Origin: an uncultured Prevotella sp.
GTDB taxonomy: Bacteria; Bacteroidota; Bacteroidia; Bacteroidales; Bacteroidaceae
DNA: 64,000 nt
Assembly (NCBI GenBank): GCA_900315525.1
Contig: OMZO01000003.1
Location: forward strand, 1 to 64,000
Direction of reading: 5' to 3'
Shown here: positions 15,025 to 25,300 of the stretch, in pieces
Layout: each line of letters begins with the position of its first letter
Numbering within the stretch: the first letter of the stretch is position 1
Program-made: the position numbers and the translations under genes
Notes under the pieces: generated by a model
What the model saw: the letters and a program-made list of their open reading frames with translations, nothing else
What the model was told of the DNA's origin: nothing
Databases searched by the model: none

Positions 15025-18000
15025 TTATTTGCTGAGATATTCGGAGGGAGCGACGCCAACCATCTTCTTGAAGACCTTCGAGAAATAGTTGGGGTCGGCA
15101 AATCCGCAACTGTAGGCGGTTTCGGATACGTTGTAGCCATCGGCAATCATCTGACAGGCTTTCTGAATACGCTTATGGCGGATGTAGTCGCCAGCCGAGG
15201 TGTTCATCAGGCTCTTCATTTTCGTGTGGAGCAGGCTGCGGCTCATGCCCAGTTGCTGGGTGATATCGGTGACAGAGAAATTGGCATTGCCGATATTGGC
15301 ATCGACAAGGGCTATGAGTTGATGGATAAAGTCTTTGTCGAGTTGGGTGAGACTGTCGTTGGTCTGCACAGAAGCCTCGCCGCCATCGAATATCGACTTC
15401 TGGCGGTTCTGTATGAGGCGCATCAGATTGCTAATCTGCAGCGACAGCGCCTCGGGGTCGAAAGGCTTGGTGACATAGGCATCGGCCCCGTTGCGATAGC
15501 CATCTTTCACGTCTTCGGGATCGCCCTTGGCCGTGAGGAGAATCACAGGGATGTGGGAGGTGCTCATGTTGCCTTTCAGGAGGTTGCAGAGTTCGGCACC
15601 CGTCATAACGGGCATCATCACGTCGGACACTACCATATCGATATCCTGACGGCTGATGGCGATATCCCACGCCTGCTGGCCGTCTGCAGCCGTCAGTACG
15701 TTATAGTCGCCAGCAAACAACTGTTCCAGGAAGTGGAGCATATCGTCGTTGTCTTCAACCACGAGCAGTGTGTGTCTGTGACCATCGCCCGATGACACCG
15801 TCTTGGCAGCGGCATCGAGGTTACCGATCGTGGCTACCGTTGTAGCATCAGCCGAACCGATGTAGTTCTTGACAGACAGCATTTCGCTATCAGTAGAGAT
15901 CTTGTTCTTATCTGAGAAAGCCTTGCCCGACACATCGAGCATCACCGTAAACGTGCTGCCCTTGCCGAGTTCGCTCTCGACGGCTACGGTGCCCTTGTGG
16001 ATCTCCACGAGGCGATGTACGAGAGCCAGGCCAATTCCCCATCCGCTGCTGTTAGCGCTATAGCCGCGTTTGGTCTGATAATAGCGGCCGAAGATGTTCT
16101 GTTGTTCATCCTTGATGATGCCGATGCCCGTATCTGTCACCTGCATCTTGAGGAAGAGGTCGGAAGAGTCGGCCATCTGGGTGATCTCTGCGCTGATGGT
16201 GATAGAGCCGCCACTGCCTGTGAACTTGATGGAGTTCGACACGAGATTATTGAGGATATGCTCGATATAAGAAGGTGAGAACCAGCCGTCTTCACCGTTA
16301 TCCATACAGTTGACAGACAGCTGCAGGCCTTTAGAGGATACAGCCTCCTGGAAGTTGTCGGCCACCATCTCTACGAACTCCACGGGATTACCCTGCTGCA
16401 CGTAGAAGGGGAAATTGTCCGACTCTATCTTGTTGAAAGTGACAAGTTCGTTGATGAGGTGCTCCATCTTCGAGCAGTTGCGGATGGCCATATTCAGCGA
16501 CTCGCCCACCTCCTTATCGACCTGACTGGCTCCGATGCTTTTCAAGGGAGCCATGATGAGCGAGAGCGGCGTCTTCAGTTCGTGAGAGACCATCGTGAAG
16601 AAGTTAGACTTCATGCGGTCGATCTCTTCGACCTTCGCCTTCTCCATATTGGCAAAACGGATCTTGGCCTGCTGCTTCATACGCAGATTATAGAGGAACA
16701 GTCCGCCTGCTACGAGGGCCACGAAAGCGAAGAAATAGATGATGTAGGCAAGCGTTGAGAGATAGAACGGTGCCTTGATGACGATCTGCAGTGTGCGCTC
16801 AGGACACTGATCCCAGTCGCCGTCGCTGGTATTAGCCCTCACGTGGAGCAGATAGGTGCCAGGACTGAGCAGATAGCCGTAGAAGCTGCGCTCTGTGCCT
16901 ACATTACGCCAGTCGCGGTCGATGCCGTCGATACGTATCTGATACTGTATGCCCTGTACGTTCTCAGGCATCACCACCCCATATTCGATGAGGAACGAGT
17001 GCGACTCCTCGTAGGTTAGCGTCACGCAGTCGGTATAGTCGATCTGCGACGACAGCGGCGTCTCGATGACTGAGGTGGTAAAGGGCGTCACGATCTGATT
17101 ATTGACGAAGAGTTTCTTGAAGTGCACATACATACTCTTCGTGTCGGCGCGCATGTCCTGAGGCAGAAAGGATATCAGACCGTCGAAGGTGCCCATGAGC
17201 ACGCGACCATCGGATGCGAGATAGGCAGAAGTGAAGTTAAACTGGTTGACAGGTAGTTCAGCACCTGCAGAGAAACGGCGTGTCTGTCCGTCGCTCAGGC
17301 GATGGCTGAAGAGTCCTTGATCGGTGCCTATCCACAGGCTGCCAGCATGGTCTTCGATGATGCTGCACACGGTGCACTGACGGGGAATCCACTCGCCCGC
17401 CTGATGTACCTTGCCACTCTTGCTGTCGAGCCAGAAGAGACCGTTATTGTTGGTGCCCATCCACAGGCGTCCTTTCGAGTCTTCGAACGACATGATGATA
17501 TAGTTGTCTGTCAGTCCGCAGCCGTTATTCCGATTATACCTCGTAATCTTGTCGTCGCTGATGCAGAACAGACCGTCGGCTACCGTTGAGGCCCACAACT
17601 GATTATGGGCATCGACAAACAGTGAGTAGATGAAAGTCTCGTCGAGTCTGTCGTCACCCACGCTGCAGAAGTAGTCGGTCTTCTCGTCGTAATAGCGCAG
17701 TCCTTCCATCGTGGCCACCCAGAGTCGTCCCTTCTGGTCGCGCGTCAGATAGAAGATACCTTCTGAGTTCAATCCCTTTGTACAGTAATACTGTGTCGCT
17801 TTGTGGGTCTGCAGGTTATATCTGAAGAGCCCCTTGAAACGAGTACCTATCCATACTTCGGATTTCTCGCGATCGTAATAGATGCTATGGGTATTTGAGT
17901 CAAGTCCCGGGATATCGGTAAAGGGCGTAAACTGTTGTGTGATGGCGTTGTAGATATTGACTCCCTGATCTTCTGTCGCAATCCAGAATATGCCTGGCGA

Positions 18001-19047
18001 GAGTTCTGTCATCATGCGTGGGATGCGAGCCTTCAGATCGCCTTTCGCACTGCTGGGCTGAAAGTGGCGGAACTGGGGTTTATGGCTCGACAGATAATCG
18101 ACGCCTCCGAAATAAGAGCCCACCCAGATGTTGTTCTGATGGTCGGAGAGAATCGTATAGACGGCATTGTCTGACAGTCCGTCGCGATCGTAGCCCTTTT
18201 GTGTGAGGATGCGGCTTCCATCGGGGTTCAGCGTCAGGATACCATTCTCTGTGCCAAACCATATTCGATGCTGCTTATCCTCGATGATGGTGCGCACGAT
18301 GCCCCCCGTCAGTTGGCTGGCGGCATAGCGCTGCTGGGTGTGCGACTTCAGGTCGTAACAGGTGGCGCTCCCGTCGTTACAGCCTACCCATAGGCGCTGA
18401 CGGCTATCTACCAGCAAGGGCATAATCGCATTATGGCTCGCAGGCAACGCACCGTTCAGGTCGAGTTCCAATGGCTGTATCCGCGTCAGACTGGCGTCGA
18501 GCGAGAAGAGCATCTGACTGGTAGAGACATAAACGTTGCCCTGACGATCCTTGGCCAGCGAGGCGATGACACCTGCATTGAGCGAAGGGATGACCACAAA
18601 AGAGTCGATGCGCTCGTCGTAGGCATAGAGTTGTCCGAACCCCGTCAGGATGCGCCCGTCATTGGTCTCCACAAAACTGGTGCAGTAGCCCCTCACGTTG
18701 TTATAACTGCAGAAGTCGTCGGTCTTTGGGCGATAGAGGCTCACGCCGTTCTCAGTGCTTACCCATAGCCGGTTCTTGGAATCGACGAACAATCCGTGTA
18801 CGAAGTTGTGCACAAGCGAGTTCTTCTCGCCCTCCACGTGATAGTAAGTCTCCACGTTGTAGCCATCGTATTTCGCCAGTCCGTTACGCGTACCTATCCA
18901 TATATATCCCTCCTGATCCTGTACCAGACTCTCCACCTGCTGATTAGGCAGTCCATACGAGGTGTTAAGATGCTGGAACTTAAAGTCGGCACCTTCACAC
19001 ATCAGGCTCGTCAGGAGCCCCATCAGGATCATAGTCAGGTATCTCAT
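15025..19047 (-). CDS. Hybrid two-component sensor/regulator (HTCS) of PUL 1
   Basis: A 1340-residue protein with all modules of a two-component system in one chain. A signal peptide (1-19) leads to a periplasmic two-propeller sensor made of repeated WIGT/LWVGT-type strands (about 20-680), and a Y_Y_Y domain follows. One membrane helix is at about 770-793. HisKA has the phospho-acceptor in TMVSHELKTPLSLIMAPL (about 822). HATPase has NNLVSNSIKFTG (about 936), DTGIGI and GWGIGLALVH. The receiver has the phospho-Asp in VVSDVMMPV (about 1140). The AraC helix-turn-helix fills about 1236-1340. HTCS proteins bind a specific oligosaccharide and switch on the adjacent PUL; here that is the divergent operon at 19230-31102. 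Confidence 0.95.
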   Translation of the reverse strand: MRYLTMILMGLLTSLMCEGADFKFQHLNTSYGLPNQQVESLVQDQEGYIWIGTRNGLAKYDGYNVETYYHVEGEKNSLVHNFVHGLFVDSKNRLWVSTENGVSLYRPKTDDFCSYNNVRGYCTSFVETNDGRILTGFGQLYAYDERIDSFVVIPSLNAGVIASLAKDRQGNVYVSTSQMLFSLDASLTRIQPLELDLNGALPASHNAIMPLLVDSRQRLWVGCNDGSATCYDLKSHTQQRYAASQLTGGIVRTIIEDKQHRIWFGTENGILTLNPDGSRILTQKGYDRDGLSDNAVYTILSDHQNNIWVGSYFGGVDYLSSHKPQFRHFQPSSAKGDLKARIPRMMTELSPGIFWIATEDQGVNIYNAITQQFTPFTDIPGLDSNTHSIYYDREKSEVWIGTRFKGLFRYNLQTHKATQYYCTKGLNSEGIFYLTRDQKGRLWVATMEGLRYYDEKTDYFCSVGDDRLDETFIYSLFVDAHNQLWASTVADGLFCISDDKITRYNRNNGCGLTDNYIIMSFEDSKGRLWMGTNNNGLFWLDSKSGKVHQAGEWIPRQCTVCSIIEDHAGSLWIGTDQGLFSHRLSDGQTRRFSAGAELPVNQFNFTSAYLASDGRVLMGTFDGLISFLPQDMRADTKSMYVHFKKLFVNNQIVTPFTTSVIETPLSSQIDYTDCVTLTYEESHSFLIEYGVVMPENVQGIQYQIRIDGIDRDWRNVGTERSFYGYLLSPGTYLLHVRANTSDGDWDQCPERTLQIVIKAPFYLSTLAYIIYFFAFVALVAGGLFLYNLRMKQQAKIRFANMEKAKVEEIDRMKSNFFTMVSHELKTPLSLIMAPLKSIGASQVDKEVGESLNMAIRNCSKMEHLINELVTFNKIESDNFPFYVQQGNPVEFVEMVADNFQEAVSSKGLQLSVNCMDNGEDGWFSPSYIEHILNNLVSNSIKFTGSGGSITISAEITQMADSSDLFLKMQVTDTGIGIIKDEQQNIFGRYYQTKRGYSANSSGWGIGLALVHRLVEIHKGTVAVESELGKGSTFTVMLDVSGKAFSDKNKISTDSEMLSVKNYIGSADATTVATIGNLDAAAKTVSSGDGHRHTLLVVEDNDDMLHFLEQLFAGDYNVLTAADGQQAWDIAISRQDIDMVVSDVMMPVMTGAELCNLLKGNMSTSHIPVILLTAKGDPEDVKDGYRNGADAYVTKPFDPEALSLQISNLMRLIQNRQKSIFDGGEASVQTNDSLTQLDKDFIHQLIALVDANIGNANFSVTDITQQLGMSRSLLHTKMKSLMNTSAGDYIRHKRIQKACQMIADGYNVSETAYSCGFADPNYFSKVFKKMVGVAPSEYLSK

Positions 19048-19069
19048 CGTGTTGTTAAGAATCTGTGTG

Positions 19070-19077
19070 CAAAATTA
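19070..19077 (-). promoter_or_regulatory. -7 box for the HTCS gene
   Basis: The minus strand reads TAATTTTG, 22 bp upstream of the HTCS ATG. Confidence 0.55.
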
Positions 19078-19132
19078 GCGAATAATTCTGAGACCATCTT
19101 GAATTATGTCCAGTTTTTCTGTACATTTGACG

Positions 19133-19163
19133 ATTTTACCCGTTTTGAAAACAATTTTACCCG
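19133..19163 (+). promoter_or_regulatory. Direct repeats, likely HTCS binding site
   Basis: ATTTTACCCG occurs at 19133-19142 and again at 19154-19163, with starts 21 bp apart (two helical turns on the same face). Between them lies GTTTTGAAAAC, itself a palindrome. The site ends 20 bp before the -7 box of the PUL 1 operon, the usual position for an AraC-type activator. Confidence 0.6.
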
Positions 19164-19183
19164 CCCCCAATTCACCTTTTTAC

Positions 19184-19191
19184 TACTTTTG
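19184..19191 (+). promoter_or_regulatory. -7 box for the PUL 1 operon
   Basis: TACTTTTG lies 38 bp before the ATG at 19230. No good -33 element is seen upstream, in line with activator dependence. Confidence 0.6.
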
Positions 19192-19229
19192 CAGCGAAAT
19201 CTGAAATCAACCAATCCGAATATAACTAA

Positions 19230-20237
19230 ATGAACAAGAAAACCAATTTAAGATTAACGTTGACTCTTATGGCGGCACTTGCTGTTATGCCATCATGTGG
19301 TTCTAACGATACGGGTAATGTTGTTACTCCTGTGCCCGAGCAACCGTCTGTGCCCAAACAGGAAGTGCTGACCGCAGCCGATCCTACTATTCTTGTGGAT
19401 ACCGATGGTACCTATTATCTATATGGTACAAGTAGCAATTCGGATACGGGCTTTTATGTGTATCGTTCTGCTGATATGAAAAACTGGCAGGGACCTGTCG
19501 GCAATACTCATGGGTTCTGCTTAACAGGTGCCAACTCGTTTGGAACCATAGGTTTCTGGGCACCACAGGTCGTGAAGCGTGGCGATACCTATTATATGTT
19601 CTATACAGCCAACGAGCAGATTGCCGTAGCAACAGCCACCTCACCCATGGGACCTTTTACTCAGCGCGAGAAGCAGTGCATTGTCACCCCAGGAAAAGCT
19701 ATCGATCCTTTTGTGTTGTTTGATACCGATGGGAAGATTTATCTGTATCATGTACGACTGCAGGATGGCAATCGTATCTTTGTTGCAGAAATGACCGACG
19801 ACCTGATGGGGATTAAAGAAGAAACAGCTCAGGAGTGCATCCACGCCTCAGAGCCGTGGGAGAATACGGCGCAGGCCAGTTGGAGTGTGACCGAAGGACC
19901 TACTGTTCTGCATCTTGGCGATATCTATTATATGTTCTACTCGGCAAACGATTATCGTAATATCGACTATGCTGTTGGTGTGGCTACGGCCTCATCTCCT
20001 TACGGCCCATGGGTCAAGTCGTCGCAGCCGGTTATCAATCGTGCCAATATGGGCTATTATGGCACCGGGCATGGCGATTTGTTTAAGGATGCCCAGGGGC
20101 AGTGGAACTATGTGTTCCATACCCATAACAGCTTTACCGAGGTCGGTCCTCGAAAAACAGCCGTTGTAGGATTAACTCATAACGGACAAAGCTTCGGTGT
20201 TACCGAGGGTACGTTTCATTACTTATTTAAGGAGTAA
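19230..20237 (+). CDS. GH43 glycosidase lipoprotein (first gene of PUL 1)
   Basis: A 335-residue five-bladed beta-propeller enzyme, probably an alpha-L-arabinofuranosidase or beta-xylosidase. A lipobox (VMPSC) puts the lipid on Cys23, followed by a Pro-rich linker. The three GH43 catalytic acids are all present: Asp51 in TAADPTIL (general base), Asp159 in AIDPFVLF (pKa modulator) and Glu222 in VTEGPTVL (general acid). It is a single-domain protein with no carbohydrate-binding module. It opens the PUL 1 operon, 38 bp before the next gene. The lipoprotein signal suggests an outer-membrane or periplasmic location. The exact linkage is not decidable here. Confidence 0.9.
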   Translation: MNKKTNLRLTLTLMAALAVMPSCGSNDTGNVVTPVPEQPSVPKQEVLTAADPTILVDTDGTYYLYGTSSNSDTGFYVYRSADMKNWQGPVGNTHGFCLTGANSFGTIGFWAPQVVKRGDTYYMFYTANEQIAVATATSPMGPFTQREKQCIVTPGKAIDPFVLFDTDGKIYLYHVRLQDGNRIFVAEMTDDLMGIKEETAQECIHASEPWENTAQASWSVTEGPTVLHLGDIYYMFYSANDYRNIDYAVGVATASSPYGPWVKSSQPVINRANMGYYGTGHGDLFKDAQGQWNYVFHTHNSFTEVGPRKTAVVGLTHNGQSFGVTEGTFHYLFKE

Positions 20238-20275
20238 ATCATTTATGTAAATCAACCAACCAAAACTTCTATTAT

Positions 20276-22285
20276 ATGTACAACAAAATTTCATTAACAA
20301 CTGTACTGGCAGCTTTGTCGCTGACTGCCTCTGCCATCAATATCCAGACGCAGATCAGTATCAAGCAGCCAGGCAACGCGGCAAAGGTCATCAGTCTGAA
20401 GGCTGAAGGCCAGAAGCTGAAAGCCGCAAACGGAGAGGCGCTGCCGCTCGACATCACTCAGGAGATGTCACAAGTGGGCGACGATCAGGTCTGCACCATC
20501 AGCATCAGTGCCAATGCCACCACCTATTTTAATATTGGCGCAACACTCGCCACAGGCATGAAGTCGGCAGACAGCGAGTTCTATCTGCCAGGATTCTGGT
20601 ATCATCGTAACCTGCGTTCGCCCAAGGAGGCACCAGCCTTCCACACATCGAAGAGCTGGAACTTCCGCGAAGACCGTCTCTCATCGCCCATGACGAGTGT
20701 CTATGATCAGGCCAGCGGTAAGTCGATGGCTATTATCCGTTGTCTCGACAAACCCCAGGAGGCGCTCGTCACCCATCAGGAGGGCGAGGTGATCCTAGGT
20801 GGTGAGACATCACTGGGCTATCTGGGTTTCGACAGTGAGGCTGATGAGGTGAAACTCACCTTCGGCTATCCTTATATCGAGACGCCCAAGCGCTACATCC
20901 GCAAACTGACACTTGCTGCACCCGTCGTCGCCTTCGCCAAAATCGAGAAGGACGAGACCAAGACCATCCGCTGGCGCATCACACAGGCCGACAGCAAGGA
21001 CTTTGGACAGCACGTCACACAGATGTGGCAGCGCTGCTTCGACCACCTGAAGCCACAGCCTCTGCAACCACGCTTCACGCCTGAGGAGATGAAGAGGGGA
21101 CTGACCAACTACTTCAGACAGTCGTATGTGGACAACTATGCCCTGAAGTACAACTCTGGACTCACCCTGCTGACCTCAGACTGCAAGCCCTTCACCGAGA
21201 TGCAGGTAGGCTTCTGCGGACGCGTACTCCTGAACGCCTTCAACGCCATCGAGTATGGTGAGCAGCACGGAGAACAGGATCTCGTTGAGATGGGGCATGC
21301 CATCCTCGAGAGTTTCCTCCACAACGGCTTCACTGCGGCAGGCTACTTCCATGACTTCGTCAACTTCAAGCACGGCTTCACACCCGATCACCAGGTGGTT
21401 CACTCTATTCGTCAGCAGTCGGAGGCCATCTATGCCATCCTGCTCTATCTCAAATATGAGAAGAATCAGGGGCGTCGCCATCCGGAATGGGAGGCACGCA
21501 TTAAGACCATCCTCGACGGATTCCTGAAACTGCAGAAGGCCGACGGCAGTTTTGCACGCAAGTACAGGGACGACGGCAGCGATGTAGATGCTACAGGCGG
21601 CAGCACCCCTTCTTCTACCTCAGCTCTCGTGATGGGCTATCGCTACTTCGGCAAGAAACAGTATCTCGAGGCTGCGCGCAAGACGGTTGATTATCTCGAG
21701 CAGAACATCATATCGAAGAGCGACTACTTCTCATCGACCCTCGACGCCAACTGTGAGGACAAGGAGGCTGCGATTGCCGCCGTCACCGCTACCTACTATA
21801 TGGCTGCCGTCACCAAGGGTAAGGCCCGCCAGCGTTACATCGACCTCTGCGAACAAGCCGCCTACTTTGCCCTCTCGTGGTATTATATGTGGGACGTGCC
21901 CTTTGCACAGGGACAGATGCTGGGCGACCTCGGGCTGAAGACACGAGGCTGGAGCAATGTCTCTGTCGAAAACAACCATATCGACGTCTTCGTGTTCGAA
22001 CTCCCACATATCGTGAAGTGGCTCGGACAGCAGAAACACAACCAGCGCTTCCTGCTGATGCACGATGTCATCTTCTCATCACTCGACCAGCTCATGCCCA
22101 CAGCAGAGCGCCACTGCGGCATCGCTGTGCCAGGATTCTATCCTGAGGTGGTGCAGCACACGACCTGGGACTATGGCATGAACGGCAAGGGCTTCTATAA
22201 CAACCTCTTCGCCCCGGGCTGGACCATCGCCTCGCTCTGGGAACTCTATTCACCCACCCGTACTGATAATTTTCTAACCAAATAA
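20276..22285 (+). CDS. Secreted protein with toroid-like C-terminal domain, unassigned
   Basis: A 669-residue exported protein with signal peptide MYNKISLTTVLAALSLTASA and no lipobox. I do not recognise its family. The first 240 residues look like a beta-sandwich. From about 255 on, amphipathic helices recur with aromatic residues and short Gly/Asp turns, for example GYFHDFVNFKHG, LQKADGSFARKYRDDGS, FALSWYYMWDVPFAQGQ and NNLFAPGWTIASLWELY. That pattern resembles the alpha/alpha-toroid of six-hairpin glycosidases or polysaccharide lyases. Position between GH43 and SusC in one operon supports a role on the PUL 1 substrate. It could be a glycosidase of an uncommon family; catalytic residues cannot be named. 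Confidence 0.6.
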   Translation: MYNKISLTTVLAALSLTASAINIQTQISIKQPGNAAKVISLKAEGQKLKAANGEALPLDITQEMSQVGDDQVCTISISANATTYFNIGATLATGMKSADSEFYLPGFWYHRNLRSPKEAPAFHTSKSWNFREDRLSSPMTSVYDQASGKSMAIIRCLDKPQEALVTHQEGEVILGGETSLGYLGFDSEADEVKLTFGYPYIETPKRYIRKLTLAAPVVAFAKIEKDETKTIRWRITQADSKDFGQHVTQMWQRCFDHLKPQPLQPRFTPEEMKRGLTNYFRQSYVDNYALKYNSGLTLLTSDCKPFTEMQVGFCGRVLLNAFNAIEYGEQHGEQDLVEMGHAILESFLHNGFTAAGYFHDFVNFKHGFTPDHQVVHSIRQQSEAIYAILLYLKYEKNQGRRHPEWEARIKTILDGFLKLQKADGSFARKYRDDGSDVDATGGSTPSSTSALVMGYRYFGKKQYLEAARKTVDYLEQNIISKSDYFSSTLDANCEDKEAAIAAVTATYYMAAVTKGKARQRYIDLCEQAAYFALSWYYMWDVPFAQGQMLGDLGLKTRGWSNVSVENNHIDVFVFELPHIVKWLGQQKHNQRFLLMHDVIFSSLDQLMPTAERHCGIAVPGFYPEVVQHTTWDYGMNGKGFYNNLFAPGWTIASLWELYSPTRTDNFLTK

Positions 22286-22311
22286 TTCAAATCACTAAAC
22301 CTAGCATTAAA

Positions 22312-25300
22312 ATGGAAAAGAATTTAATTGCCTCGCTGGCAGGCGTAGCGCTACTGATGACTGCTTCGCCAACATTTGCCGAAAGGAATCTGGCATCGAC
22401 GGTTCATACCAATGCCGTTTTAGCCACCCAGCAGCAGCGTGCTGTCAGTGGTCAGGTTATCGACGCTCAGGGCGAGCCTCTCATCGGCGTCACCGTCAAG
22501 GAGCAAGGTTCCCAGAACGCTGCTGTCACCGATATGGACGGCCGCTTCAGACTGTCGCTCAGCAAGAGTGATGCACTGATCTCCTTCACTTACATCGGCT
22601 ACACGGAATATACCTGTCGCGCGGCTGATAATCTGGTTATCACCATGAAGGAAGACCGCAATGAACTCAATGAGGTGGTCGTCGTAGGTTACGGCACTCA
22701 GAAGAAAGTGAACCTCACGGGCTCTGTGGTATCCGTCGATATGGCGAAGGAGGCACAGTCGCGCCCCGTTACCACCGTGGCACAGGCACTTCAGGGTATG
22801 GCAGCTGGTCTCGACATCCTGCAGGGTTCAGGAAAACCCGGATCAGAGAATTTCTCTGTCAATATCCGTGGTGTGGGAACGATGAACGACGCCAGTCCTT
22901 TGGTGATGGTCGATGGTATGGAGATGAGTCTCTCCGACGTCAACCCCATGGATATCGAAAGCATCTCCGTGCTGAAGGATGCTGCCTCGTGTGCCATCTA
23001 CGGTAACCGCGGTGCCAACGGTGTCATTCTCGTCACCACGAAGAGTGGCACAGAGGGGAAAGTCAGTGTTACCTATACGGGGCGTCTCTCGATCAACAAG
23101 CCTTCAAAACTGGTGCGCTTCATGTCGAACTATGCCGACTATATGTCGCTGGTAAACGAGGCCAGTGAGAACATCGGCACTGCTGGCAAATACCCGCAGA
23201 CCGTCATCGATCAGTGGCGCCAGGCTGCTTCCAATCCTAATGGTATCGCAGAGTCGGGCTATCCCAACTACGTAGCCTATCCCAACACCGACTGGTACGA
23301 CGAGATCTACCAGACGAAGGTGATGCAGGAGCATGCACTCTCGCTCTCGGGCAAAGACACACGCACCCGCTATAACCTCGGACTTACCTATCTCGATAAT
23401 CCAGGTATGATCGTACGCTCTGGCGAGAAGAAATACTCTATCAACCTGAAACTGATCTCCGACGTGACCAAATGGCTGCAGATGGGGGCTCAGGTGTGGG
23501 GCACGCACAGCGATCGCGACCGCAATAACGTCGATGCACTCTCAAACTGGGAGTTCCTCAAGACCGTTCCAGGTATCTATCCTAACTACGACGGGCACTA
23601 TGGTGGCATCGAGACCTCTGTGGAAGACGGAGCTGCCCATAACCCACTGCTGCTGCTCAACGGTGACGGTGATAGTTATTTCAAGACCACTCACGCCTAT
23701 GCCACAACCTTTGCACAGGTGAAGTTCCTGAATGACTTTACCTTCAAGTCAACCTTCGGCTACGATTACTTCAACACCCGTCATAAATATACCGACGGAC
23801 AGAATGAGAGTTTCAGCTTCAGCCGTAACGAGGTGGTCAGCGCACCTGCTGCCCTCGAGGCCCTCTCAGGCTATATGTACTATCACCATTATTACAACTG
23901 GAAACTTACCAACACCCTGAACTGGAACCACACCTTCGCAGGCAAGCACGATGTGGCTGCGCTCGTAGGTTTCGAGGAGGGCAAGAACAGCGACGGCAAC
24001 ACCGACGTGAAGAAGATGGGCATGATCGATGCCACACTCACCGACCTCAATACACTTACCTCTGAAGAGTATATTCGTGGCAACTTCACAGGCTATACCT
24101 ATCGCTCTTGGTTCGGACGTCTGAACTACGCCTTCGACTCACGTTATCTCGTCGAGGCCAACTTCCGCTACGACGGTTCTTCACGCTTCTCGCCCGACAA
24201 CCGCTGGGGTTTCTTCCCCTCTGCATCTGCAGGATGGCGCATCAGCGAGGAGGCCTTTGCCAAGAACTCTTTCCTCAGCGTGTTCGACAATCTGAAACTG
24301 CGTGCCTCTTATGGTAAGTTGGGTAACTCGTCTGTCGATAACTATGCCTACCAGTCTTGGTATGAGACAGGCTACACCACGATGGGTGGTAAGAAGGTGC
24401 CCCGTTTCTATCTGCACAACCTGCCTAATATGAATGTGACCTGGGAGACCACGAAGACCTTCAACATCGGTCTCGACTTTACCACGCTCAACGGTCGTCT
24501 GTCGGGTGTCATCGACTTCTACGACAAGCAGACCTCTGGTATCCTCTATCGCCCCACCATCGGACTGACCTTCGGTGACAAGGTAGCACCGCTGCAGAAC
24601 CTTGCTGGCGTCAACAACCGCGGTCTCGAGGCAACCTTCCGCTGGGAAGACAAGATTGGCGACGTGACCTATGGCGTAGCCGTCAATGGCTCATTCAACA
24701 AGAACCGCGTCACCGACTACAAGGGTGCTTACATCGAGGGCTGGGGCGCTGATCCCAACAACCCCGATCCCAACGTGTATTACTCTAACCTCGGTGAGGT
24801 ATCATCGGGTGGCACACAGCGCCTCGTAGAGGGTCACATGATGAACGAGTTCTACGTTTATCCTATCTACAGCGGCTCTGGTCAGTACTACGATGCCAAT
24901 GGTGCCGTGAATCCTAACGGTGGACCACGCGATGGTATGATCCGCACACCAGAAGATCTGAAGTGGGTACAGGACATGATTGCAGCAGGCTATTCGTTCG
25001 AGCCTCAGCACGCCGTAACACCTAATGCCATCTGGTATGGTGAGTACATCTATGCCGATACCAACGGCGACAAGGTCTATGGTGGCAACCACGACCAGCA
25101 GTTTACAGGTGAGTCGAACATTCCTAAGTTCACTTTCGGTATGCAGATGCACGCAGAATGGAAGGGCATCGACCTCTCCATGAACTGGGGTGGAGCCACA
25201 GGATTCTCTACTTACTGGCGCGAAATCGGACAGAACTCATCCAACGTAGTCTTCGGACTCTCTATCCCTCAGTGGATTGCCGACGATCACTACTTCTATG

